From: Trichomonas vaginalis G3
Taxonomy: Eukaryota; Parabasalia; Trichomonadida; Trichomonadidae
DNA length: 64,000 nucleotides
Direction of reading: 5' to 3'
Assembly (NCBI RefSeq): GCF_026262505.1
Contig: NC_067208.1
Coordinates: forward strand, 18,361,962-18,425,961
The position numbers were made by a program, and so were the translations under genes. This document shows, in pieces, positions 9,640-16,548 of the stretch (positions are counted from its first letter, which is position 1; each line of letters begins with the position of its first letter). A model generated the notes under the pieces. That model was not told the origin of the DNA and ran no database searches. It saw only the letters and a program-made list of their open reading frames with translations.

Positions 9640-10942
9640 TAAATGCTATACCTGTTGCGTCAGAAATTTCTTGTACTTTACTTTGAGGAAAGTCTCTAAC
9701 ACGAATGACTTCTCTCATGTGATCAATAGTTTCTTCATTTACTCCAGCCTGAATGCAAGCATAAACGAAACAATTGTCTTCTGTCATAAGTGTTGCAGTT
9801 CTTTTGTTCAGTTCATTGAAGATTTGGTAGCGTTCAAGATTTATAGGTAATGTGCAAAGATACTTCCAGAACTGACCGCTTCTCTTCTTATAAAACTTCT
9901 TTTCACCATTATCTTTCCAAAAGCTTTCTATAAGTGCTGGGTTTCCTGTTTGCTTAAGAGCTTCCAAAATGGCTTTCTGGTCATTTGTCAGTGTGCTTTC
10001 ATCTCTATATGGTCGCTTCTGTGGCTTTCCTTTCTTTACATCTGACATCGTTAAGCCTTCATATTCTGTTAAATCATACATCTTTATTTCAGTAAGATTC
10101 TTTATGTTTGTCAAGAAGAAGTCATAGTGCATTTCAACAATACCTGCAGCATTTGCTTCTATCTCTGATATAAAGTTCTCCTTCAAGAGCTGATGTAGTA
10201 ATGTTCCAATATTATTGAGGTTTAACGTAGAACATTCATACTTTCCACCAAGTTTATAACATACCATCCATCTTTGTTGGGAGTTTATTTTAATCTTCTC
10301 TAAGAGTCTCATGAAAACCTTACCGAAATGTTTGTGTAAGTAGTCTCTGTTTGGTTCATCTAAAGCTTCGATGTTAAAGTCAATGAGTCTATTGCCTGAC
10401 TTAACATTCCTCTTCCTATTCTCTTCATCTTTCTTTAACCATCTCTCACCTTCTTTTGGTTTGTCGTCAATGGAACGAATGACATCGTTAGCTTTGCGAA
10501 CTTGTTCTATAGCGCTCTTAAACATCTCTCTTCTCTGTTGTTTCAGTGTGTCGTCTCTTCTTCTTGTTTCACCAACGTTTGCATTTGTTATGTCAAACAT
10601 CTCTTGACGAACATCATGTGAAAGAGCTTTACGAGTATGACCAACGTTCGCATTTGTTATGTCAAACATTTCTCTTCTTACTTCATGAGGTACTGAACGT
10701 CTATGATATAAGTCAATAGCAATGTCATTTAAAGGAAATGCTATTGCATGAACTTCGTCCTCGCCGCGTTGCGACTTTATGAACTCATGAATTCTATCAT
10801 AACTTATTGCACCATTATAGTCATTGAGGATGTCAGCGAGTGCCTTTTTGTTTGTTGCGTAATGTTTTGCAACATCTATGTTAGCTTCTGTAAGAAGTTG
10901 TTTTATTTCCGAGTGTTCTAACTTAGACAACTTCCGATACAT
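9614..10942 (-). CDS. Region upstream of the polymerase, possible terminal-protein part
   Basis: 442 residues from MYRKLSKLEHSEIKQL. The N-terminal part is helical and charged. Around residues 80-125 an internal repeat is seen (REMFDITNANVG, then QEMFDITNANVG, then a weaker REMFKSAIEQV). The C-terminal 60 residues hold EDNCFVYACIQAGV, which resembles the NC-containing pocket of OTU-like cysteine proteases; such domains have been proposed as the origin of terminal-protein domains in some protein-primed polymerases. The whole lies immediately upstream of the polymerase core on the same strand. The link to the terminal protein is inference. Confidence 0.5.
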   Translation of the reverse strand: MYRKLSKLEHSEIKQLLTEANIDVAKHYATNKKALADILNDYNGAISYDRIHEFIKSQRGEDEVHAIAFPLNDIAIDLYHRRSVPHEVRREMFDITNANVGHTRKALSHDVRQEMFDITNANVGETRRRDDTLKQQRREMFKSAIEQVRKANDVIRSIDDKPKEGERWLKKDEENRKRNVKSGNRLIDFNIEALDEPNRDYLHKHFGKVFMRLLEKIKINSQQRWMVCYKLGGKYECSTLNLNNIGTLLHQLLKENFISEIEANAAGIVEMHYDFFLTNIKNLTEIKMYDLTEYEGLTMSDVKKGKPQKRPYRDESTLTNDQKAILEALKQTGNPALIESFWKDNGEKKFYKKRSGQFWKYLCTLPINLERYQIFNELNKRTATLMTEDNCFVYACIQAGVNEETIDHMREVIRVRDFPQSKVQEISDATGIAFNVTIGYFQ

Positions 10943-11032
10943 CTTTAGTAGGAAATAAAAAAATATTTTTTGAAAAAATTAGATTAGATTTTTTAAAGTT
11001 ATTTTTCAAAATAATTTAATATTTTTATTTTA

Positions 11033-11506
11033 ATGAAACACATGCAAGATTGCAAGTTCTTTTCATACAATGCTCTCGCTACTGCCATCAAGAATGAGTT
11101 CAATGGTGCTTCAAACGTTAATGTTATCTTTAACAAGAAGTTTGTGAAAGAATCTAAGTTTGGTCAGTATGTCAGACCATTAGCTATTGTCATTGACCGC
11201 AAACGTTATACTTCACAAGAGTTAGCAGTAGTTTTGAAACAAAAGAGTTTCTTCGTCAATGTCAAAGATACACACTATACTGTTATAAAGAACTCTAACG
11301 TTGACTTCTTCAGTATTGCTTTAAATCTTTCCGAACAGAAAGAATATAAGAAGGGTGAAACAAATGTGAAATATTATCCTTCATCTCTGAAGACAATAAC
11401 GAACAAAGATGTTATACAGAAATTCTTACCAAAGGTTGAAGAAGCTTCTATTGACATTGACGAAGGAAGTGAAATGGTTGAAGAAATAGACCCTGAAGCT
11501 ATTTAA
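11033..11506 (+). CDS. Maverick protein of unknown function, 157 residues
   Basis: A complete frame from ATG 11033 (MKHMQDCKFFSYNALATAI). It is basic in its first two thirds, with alternating hydrophobic residues suggesting beta strands (PLAIVIDRKRYTSQELAVVL), and ends in an acidic tail (EEASIDIDEGSEMVEEIDPE). The start is preceded by TATTTTTATTTTA, which resembles the shared upstream element of the neighbouring minus-strand genes. It is transcribed away from the polymerase region and towards the KilA-N gene. I recognise no domain. Confidence 0.55.
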   Translation: MKHMQDCKFFSYNALATAIKNEFNGASNVNVIFNKKFVKESKFGQYVRPLAIVIDRKRYTSQELAVVLKQKSFFVNVKDTHYTVIKNSNVDFFSIALNLSEQKEYKKGETNVKYYPSSLKTITNKDVIQKFLPKVEEASIDIDEGSEMVEEIDPEAI

Positions 11507-11524
11507 GCAAAAATATATTTTTGT

Positions 11525-12352
11525 TTATTCTTCCTCTTTGAAGTTATCGAAATATTCTGTTATTTTTTCCTTCAGTAATGGTAAGTCTTCTTTGAATGTA
11601 AGTATTGTGCAACCTTTGATGTCATAGTGTGTTTGAGGAAGAGTATTTTTGACAATTTCCTTTATTTGCTCATTCGGTGTCATTGAAATCGGTAAGTTTT
11701 CACGATAGAACCAGTTTCTGTCAGATTTGTAAATCTTAGCAAGGTCGTAAAAGCTTTTGTTGTTTCTTCTGACTAAATGCAACATAACCATATCTCTGTC
11801 TTCTTCTTTCTCCATCTCTTCAGCGTAAATCATATACTTATAGCTTTTTTCCTTTCCTTTTGGTACCGAACGCGGTATTCTTTTCTGTATGCTTTTGTCT
11901 TTGGATTCAATGACTTCATCTTTTGCTTGAAGTTTCTTTTCCATCTCTCCACGTTCTGCTTTATATAGTTCATCTAACATCATGAAAATATAACAAGCAT
12001 AACGAGGTGAAGCCCACATTGCTACAGCATTTACAAGAAGTCTATGAACATAATAACCTTTCAAACCAGGAGCCAAATTCTTGCGATTTTCGTACGGAAT
12101 CTCTTCTCTCGGTTTTCCGAGGGAAGCAATCATATGAGGAAATTCTTCTAAAAGTTCTTTTGTCTGTTGGTTTTCAAACCAATGATAGGCTTGCTTTGTA
12201 GAACAAAGAGCATTCATTATACTTTGCATTTGGTACATGTCATCTTTGACCGAACGAATGAGTCTCAATTGTTTGTTATACTGTATGTATTCGTATTCTT
12301 CATTTATAGCTTCATGAACGATAGCAGTTGTTGTGTTCTCTGATGTTGTCAT
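11525..12352 (-). CDS. KilA-N domain protein 1 of the Maverick
   Basis: 275 residues from MTTSENTTTA; the start was chosen because the same upstream element ends right before ATG in the sister genes. KilA-N signatures lie at about residues 85-125 (GYYVHRLLVNAVAMWASPRY). They are followed by a coiled coil (about 130-165) and a C-terminal half with MIYAEEMEKEEDRDMVMLHL and an F-Y-DLAKIYKSDRNWFYRE stretch, of the kind seen in large DNA virus KilA-N proteins. KilA-N is a DNA-binding fold shared by large DNA viruses, phages and Mavericks. A decayed copy lies at 20462-21295. Confidence 0.8.
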   Translation of the reverse strand: MTTSENTTTAIVHEAINEEYEYIQYNKQLRLIRSVKDDMYQMQSIMNALCSTKQAYHWFENQQTKELLEEFPHMIASLGKPREEIPYENRKNLAPGLKGYYVHRLLVNAVAMWASPRYACYIFMMLDELYKAERGEMEKKLQAKDEVIESKDKSIQKRIPRSVPKGKEKSYKYMIYAEEMEKEEDRDMVMLHLVRRNNKSFYDLAKIYKSDRNWFYRENLPISMTPNEQIKEIVKNTLPQTHYDIKGCTILTFKEDLPLLKEKITEYFDNFKEEE

Positions 12353-12421
12353 ATCTGTCTTTACATACAAAATAAAAAAATAAATAAAAATAAAATTAGC
12401 GTTATTTTTTCTATCTTTCAC
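12353..12421 (-). promoter_or_regulatory. Shared upstream element of the KilA-N cassette, copy 1
   Basis: Read on the coding strand, this is a T-rich block with TTATTTTTTTATTTTGTATG followed by TAAAGACAGATATG, where the last ATG is the start codon. Nearly the same block precedes the genes starting at 13054, 14159 and 15143, so it is conserved beyond chance and probably contains the promoter and transcription start. Unlike a coding leader, it varies in length between copies. Confidence 0.65.
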
Positions 12422-12442
12422 AAAAGACCAAAAATAAACGCT

Positions 12443-13054
12443 TTACATGTATTTTTCAGCAACTTCGTCAAATAATTTTATAGCTTTATCTATCTCATCT
12501 ACTTCAAACGTTTCTTTACCTTTTATGGGAGCACCATACATTTTCTCAAACTTTTCGAGTAGTTCTGTTTCTGCGGCTCTCATATCATTAACGAACACAA
12601 CCTTGACTCTATTGACTGTACTGTCATATCTTTGAGTTATATTATATGTCCTTCCTATCTTATATCTTTTTGTGTTGAAGTCCTTCGGTTTCTGAACGAT
12701 GTAAAGTAAGCCTTCACTGCAACGTTCCGTATCGAATGAACCATAAGTTATGAAGTTATATCCAACAACTGGGTCAATCCATAACAAAACTATTGGTATA
12801 AGACTTTTGTCGATGAGATATGCTGTAGTTCCATAGAATCTTACTGATATCATAAGCTCAGGATTTCTTGTCAAAATTTTCTGAGTTGAAGCATTTCTAA
12901 CCCAGTCGTGTGTTTTCTTTCCAGATGGAAATATAATGTCTGACAAAGAATATTTGTTGTATTTCTTTGAGTATCTTACGTTTAAATCACCTATTCTAAC
13001 CAATTTGGTGTCATTGTCTATCTTTCTAACTGTTTCAAACTCAATGTTTGTCAT
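12443..13054 (-). CDS. Maverick protein with a GIY-YIG/T5orf172-like domain
   Basis: 203 residues starting MTNIEFETVRKID. The N-terminal half resembles the KilA-N neighbours in its opening pattern and in SEL-type strands (NPELMISVRFYGTTAYLID). The C-terminal half, from about residue 118, reads EGLLYIVQKPKDF, then RYKIGRTYNITQRY and later AETELLEKF, the order expected of a T5orf172 (GIY-YIG superfamily) domain. Such proteins are common beside KilA-N genes in large DNA viruses and are presumed to act on DNA. A decayed copy lies at 21387-21998. Confidence 0.75.
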   Translation of the reverse strand: MTNIEFETVRKIDNDTKLVRIGDLNVRYSKKYNKYSLSDIIFPSGKKTHDWVRNASTQKILTRNPELMISVRFYGTTAYLIDKSLIPIVLLWIDPVVGYNFITYGSFDTERCSEGLLYIVQKPKDFNTKRYKIGRTYNITQRYDSTVNRVKVVFVNDMRAAETELLEKFEKMYGAPIKGKETFEVDEIDKAIKLFDEVAEKYM

Positions 13055-13120
13055 TTCTGTTCTTACATACAAAATAAAAAAATAAATAAAAATAAAACTA
13101 ACTTTATTTTTTCTGTCTTA
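13055..13120 (-). promoter_or_regulatory. Shared upstream element, copy 2
   Basis: On the coding strand the block reads AAAGTTAGTTTTATTTTTAT, then TTTATTTTTTTATTTTGTATG and TAAGAACAGAAATG. It is almost identical to copy 4 at 15144-15205 and close to copies 1 and 3. Confidence 0.65.
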
Positions 13121-13152
13121 AGGAAATTCATGATTTTTGTTGCTGAATTCAG

Positions 13153-13224
13153 CAAAAATAATGTTTAGGTGAAGAGGTGAGATCTCACCTGTTTTCTCAC
13201 CTGTTTTCTCACCTGTTTTTTCAC
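13153..13224 (-). repeat. Palindromic seed-word module (GGTGAG type)
   Basis: In this orientation the module starts CAAAAATAATGTTTAGGTG, then has the palindrome GGTGAGATCTCACC and three copies of TTTTCTCACCTG. It is the reverse of the module at 358-420 and uses the same word. It overlaps the end of the gene at 13221. Confidence 0.85.
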
Positions 13225-14159
13225 AAGCGTTTTACATGAATTGTACGATGTATATTTGAAATCCTAAACAGTTTCGTAGCTTCTATTTCTTCTGTCAGTA
13301 TGTCAAAAGTTTTAACTATGCCGAAGGTTTCTTTATATTTCTTCTTGACGTCAGATAGAAGGAAATCTTCTGCTGTTGGATAGTTTTTGTTCAGAAATGC
13401 TAACATGTCCATTTTATTTTCTACCGGCTTCTCTGCTTCTTTCTTTAAGTCTGCATAGTCGTTTCTCATACGTTCTATCTCTTTGACGGAGTAGTTATAT
13501 TTCCTAATTGCTGCTTTACATTTAGAACATTGCGGGTTCATTTTTGCGTTATATTCTGAAACCTTACCTGCTAAAACAACTAAAGCGTCAATTGCTCTCT
13601 TCATCTCAAACATAGCGGGTCTTATTTGTTTGTTCCATACTTTACCTCTTCTATCTTCATCTCTTATCTGCCATACACATTCAGCAACTAACGAAACAAA
13701 GTTGTCGTAGGTCTTAAATTCTTCAGATTTATATATGTCAGAAACATTCTTATATACCATGTCGCAATCTTTGTCCATAACCTTATGATTGCAATGAAAT
13801 CCTAGAAACTCATAGTTTACCTTTCGTATGAACTTCTTTATTTCTACTGAGTCAGTTGCTTTGACTTCAATTTCGTCGAATTCAGGAATAGTGAGTTTTT
13901 GTTGTTGGATTTCAGGTAGTTTGGGTAAATGGTCGATGAGGTCCTGCATTTCATAAAGATACTGTTCATTTGTTTCATCTTTCGCACTACAGTCTAAATT
14001 ACTTGTTAAAAGTTCTTGCTTTATCTTCTGGATTTCTGTTTCAAAAGTATATGAAGAAGGAATGAAGCTTTTCATCTCTACTAACATAGATGTTGGATTC
14101 ATGACTAACGAGTTTGGTGCTGTTGTTTGAATTGTTGTTGTGCCGATTGTTGAAATCAT
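13221..14159 (-). CDS. Maverick protein with a CxxC pair and coiled coils, unknown
   Basis: 312 residues from MISTIGTTTIQTT. A low-complexity Thr/Asn-rich start is followed by a mainly helical protein. Around residue 215 it has CSKCKAAIRKYNYSVKEIER, a single CxxC that could be half of a metal site, followed by a strong coiled coil (ERMRNDYADLKKEAEKP). The C-terminus is basic (RISNIHRTIHVKRL). It sits between two KilA-N-type genes, under the same upstream element. A decayed copy with the same neighbours lies at 22905-23800, so this is a stable member of the cassette. No function is recognised. Confidence 0.6.
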   Translation of the reverse strand: MISTIGTTTIQTTAPNSLVMNPTSMLVEMKSFIPSSYTFETEIQKIKQELLTSNLDCSAKDETNEQYLYEMQDLIDHLPKLPEIQQQKLTIPEFDEIEVKATDSVEIKKFIRKVNYEFLGFHCNHKVMDKDCDMVYKNVSDIYKSEEFKTYDNFVSLVAECVWQIRDEDRRGKVWNKQIRPAMFEMKRAIDALVVLAGKVSEYNAKMNPQCSKCKAAIRKYNYSVKEIERMRNDYADLKKEAEKPVENKMDMLAFLNKNYPTAEDFLLSDVKKKYKETFGIVKTFDILTEEIEATKLFRISNIHRTIHVKRL

Positions 14160-14216
14160 ATCTTTTATACAAAATAAAAAAAATAAATAAAATAAAACTA
14201 ACTTTATTTTTTATTT
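14160..14216 (-). promoter_or_regulatory. Shared upstream element, copy 3
   Basis: On the coding strand: AAAGTTAGTTTTATTTTATT, then TATTTTTTTTATTTTGTATA and AAAGATATG. It lacks the longer GTAAGAACAGA stretch of copies 2 and 4, so the conserved core is the T-rich block. Confidence 0.55.
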
Positions 14217-14237
14217 CGGGAAAATTCATGAAAATTC

Positions 14238-14455
14238 AAGAGGGTAGAAATGAGGGTAGAAATGAGGGTAGAAATGAGGTTAGATCTAACCTCTTCACCT
14301 AAACATTATTTTTGGGTCCTTTACACTCATTACGAAGAAGTCTTGACAAAACATTTACGAAGAAGTCATGACAAATTCAAGAGGGTAGAAATGAGGTGAA
14401 AAAACAGGTGAAAAAACAGGTGAGATCTCACCTCTTCACCTAAAATATATTTTTG
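14238..14455. repeat. Two palindromic modules around short 25 bp tandem repeats
   Basis: The module at 14238-14315 uses GGGTAG three times, then the palindrome GAGGTTAGATCTAACCTC. About two 25 bp units lie at 14327-14375. The module at 14380-14455 starts with GGGTAG but its centre is GGTGAGATCTCACC. It thus mixes two words in one module, which looks like a recombinant. Confidence 0.85.
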
Positions 14456-14513
14456 GTGAATTCAATAAAAATAAATGGTTCATTTACTCACAATATTTTT
14501 TTACAAAACGACC

Positions 14514-15143
14514 CTAAACTTTTAACTTCTTTTCTGCAGCTTCAAATGCTATCTTAGCGAGTTCATATTCTCTAAATTCTCTCTTTAAATCTTCTTGTTC
14601 CATTGGTCTAGTTCGTATGAGAATCTCTATAACCATAATATATCTCACGTTCATGTTCTAATTGTTTTTCACACATTTTTCCAACTTCTTCTTCGAACAA
14701 AGGTTTAGCATTCTCCACTGTATCTTCGAGTTCTTCTTCATCTAACTTCTCATGAACTTCTTGTCTATGGAGTCCATAATTTTTCCAACTGCTATGCAAT
14801 ATTTTGGAGAAGCCCACATTGCTATATAGTTTATAAGTCTTGGGTCTACATACGTTCCTCTAACCTGTTTGATTTCATCAGGAATTCCTGCATGAATTTT
14901 GTATAAAAAGCAACCGTCGGAATTCCGGCGGTTGCTATATTCTTCACAAAATGCCTTATAATACTCTTCCCAGGACTTATTTTCCAACAACTTTCTAAAG
15001 TCTTTCCTAAACTGCTGACACATCTTTGTTACATTAATGTAACCATCCTTGTCTCTACGTAAGACTTCAATACCGTTATAAGTGCCTTTTGTGAATGTTT
15101 CACCATTAGATTTGTTCGTGAATGTTTTTGCTTCGACTGACAT
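14514..15143 (-). pseudogene. KilA-N domain protein 2 of the Maverick, broken
   Basis: Starts MSVEAKTFTNKSNG. The KilA-N domain is clear: GIEVLRRDKDGYINVTKMCQ (first strands and helix), a middle helix, then RGTYVDPRLINYIAMWASPK. A helical, acidic C-terminal part follows. The gene has about one break. Part of the domain is coded by a hairpin-forming module (14905-14965) that also occurs in non-coding places at 22438-22673 and 25485-25585. Decayed copy at 24505-25171. Confidence 0.75.
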
Positions 15144-15205
15144 TTCTGTTCTTACATACAAAATAAAAAAATAAATAAAAATAAAACTAACTTTATTTTT
15201 TCTAT
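15144..15205 (-). promoter_or_regulatory. Shared upstream element, copy 4
   Basis: Nearly identical to the block at 13055-13120, including GTATGTAAGAACAGAAATG directly before and at the start codon. Confidence 0.65.
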
Positions 15206-15229
15206 CTTAAGGAAATTCATGAAAATTCA

Positions 15230-15294
15230 TGAGGGTAGAAATGAGGGTAGAAATGAGGTTAGATATACCCATCTACCCTAAACATTATTTTTGG
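15230..15294 (+). repeat. Palindromic seed-word module (GGTAGA type)
   Basis: Starts AATTCATGAGGGTAG, repeats GGGTAGAAATGA, centre GGTTAGATATACCC, then ATCTACCCTAAACATTATTT. Same architecture as the module at 538-600. Confidence 0.8.
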
Positions 15295-15402
15295 TCATGG
15301 GCTATGCCCCGCCGCTTTGCGTCTTTATGTTAAAATAAATGGTACCATTAATGATATCATGACTGTTCTCATTCATGTCTGATTTACATCCAACGAAAAA
15401 GT

Positions 15403-16488
15403 TTAGAAGAATTTTCTTATTCTTTCTGGCATATTTTTGTCTTTCCAGTACTCCCGCTCTAATGGTCCCAGATGTGTTGGCTTTGACTCTCTCAAGTTCT
15501 TAGATGGTATAACATCTTCAACGCCTCCTTCATATCTTATTTTATAAGTGTCATCGTTTATGTTATAACCAAGTATTTCAATAACCACTCCTCGCTTTGC
15601 TTCGTCAATGGTTTCAGCAAGTTTGCCATTACTACTTTCGACTAATTTTTGACGAGGATAAAACGCAATAGAGTCGTCAGCAGCTTTTATAAGATATCCA
15701 TTACCTTGCGTAGAGTCTACGATATAATAATTTCGACTTAACCTTAAACGTTTCTTTGTTAACGGTTTGTCGTCAAGAACTACACGAACTTTTGTACCAG
15801 GAATGAGGGTAAATTGTGTTGAATTTCTGATATTTTGTGTTTGGCTTCGTTTCTTTTGTATATACTTTTCTTCTTGTTGTTGTGTCATTGAATTTGGTGT
15901 ATGTCCTGTTGTAGAATGTGTTGAGGAATTATATACTTCGAGAAAATGTTTCATTGTTTCTTCGGTAAAGTCTCGCTCTTGGTTTAAATCTCTGAGAGTC
16001 CTTATGAAGCGGTTTATGATGCCGAGTATGTTATGGTTATGGTCTTCAGTAGTGTAGTGAGTTATGTTATGCTTAATGAGAAATTCTGTGATTTCATTGC
16101 TGAGGTATGCACTGTCTTGGTCTGATGTTAAAGTACTTGGGTTATGTTCTGCTACAAACTTTTGTAAAACTCTTAACACTTCACGAGTTCCTTTATTCCT
16201 CATTGGATATGCATATGCTTTACGAGTGTTAACATTAATGAAGATGAGGAATGGTTTATGTCCTCCTTTTCTGCTTTGAATGAGAGTGTCAAATTGGTAT
16301 GCGTCAGGAGTGTTGGAGTAAATTGGTAAAAAGTAGTCGTAAGGGTTTATTTTTGTTTGATGTACAACATTTTTGTCAAAGAACCTTTTCACTTCAGCTC
16401 TGTTAGTAAATCCCCAACTCTTTGCAGCTTCATTGAACTTCTTAAATGACCTCCATGGATGTTGTTCGAATACTTCTTTCAAGCTCAT
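15403..16488 (-). CDS. Maverick integrase (rve family), copy 1
   Basis: 361 residues from MSLKEVFEQHPWRSF. An N-terminal helical part is followed by the integrase core: AYQFDTLIQSRKGGHKPFL with the first Asp, LTSDQDSAYLSNE with the second Asp, and NILGIINRFIRTLRDL as the helix after the third position. The C-terminal third (LIPGTKVRVVLDDKP, later GYNINDDTYKIRYEGG) looks like the SH3/chromo-type tail of Maverick integrases. The enzyme inserts the element into chromosomes. It lies just downstream of the KilA-N cassette and is followed by the fibre gene on the same strand. Confidence 0.9.
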   Translation of the reverse strand: MSLKEVFEQHPWRSFKKFNEAAKSWGFTNRAEVKRFFDKNVVHQTKINPYDYFLPIYSNTPDAYQFDTLIQSRKGGHKPFLIFINVNTRKAYAYPMRNKGTREVLRVLQKFVAEHNPSTLTSDQDSAYLSNEITEFLIKHNITHYTTEDHNHNILGIINRFIRTLRDLNQERDFTEETMKHFLEVYNSSTHSTTGHTPNSMTQQQEEKYIQKKRSQTQNIRNSTQFTLIPGTKVRVVLDDKPLTKKRLRLSRNYYIVDSTQGNGYLIKAADDSIAFYPRQKLVESSNGKLAETIDEAKRGVVIEILGYNINDDTYKIRYEGGVEDVIPSKNLRESKPTHLGPLEREYWKDKNMPERIRKFF

Positions 16489-16548
16489 TTATGTAAAGTT
16501 AAAGATTTTATTCAAGACGGTAAGCCCGCAAAGCAGGCTCAAGCGCGT

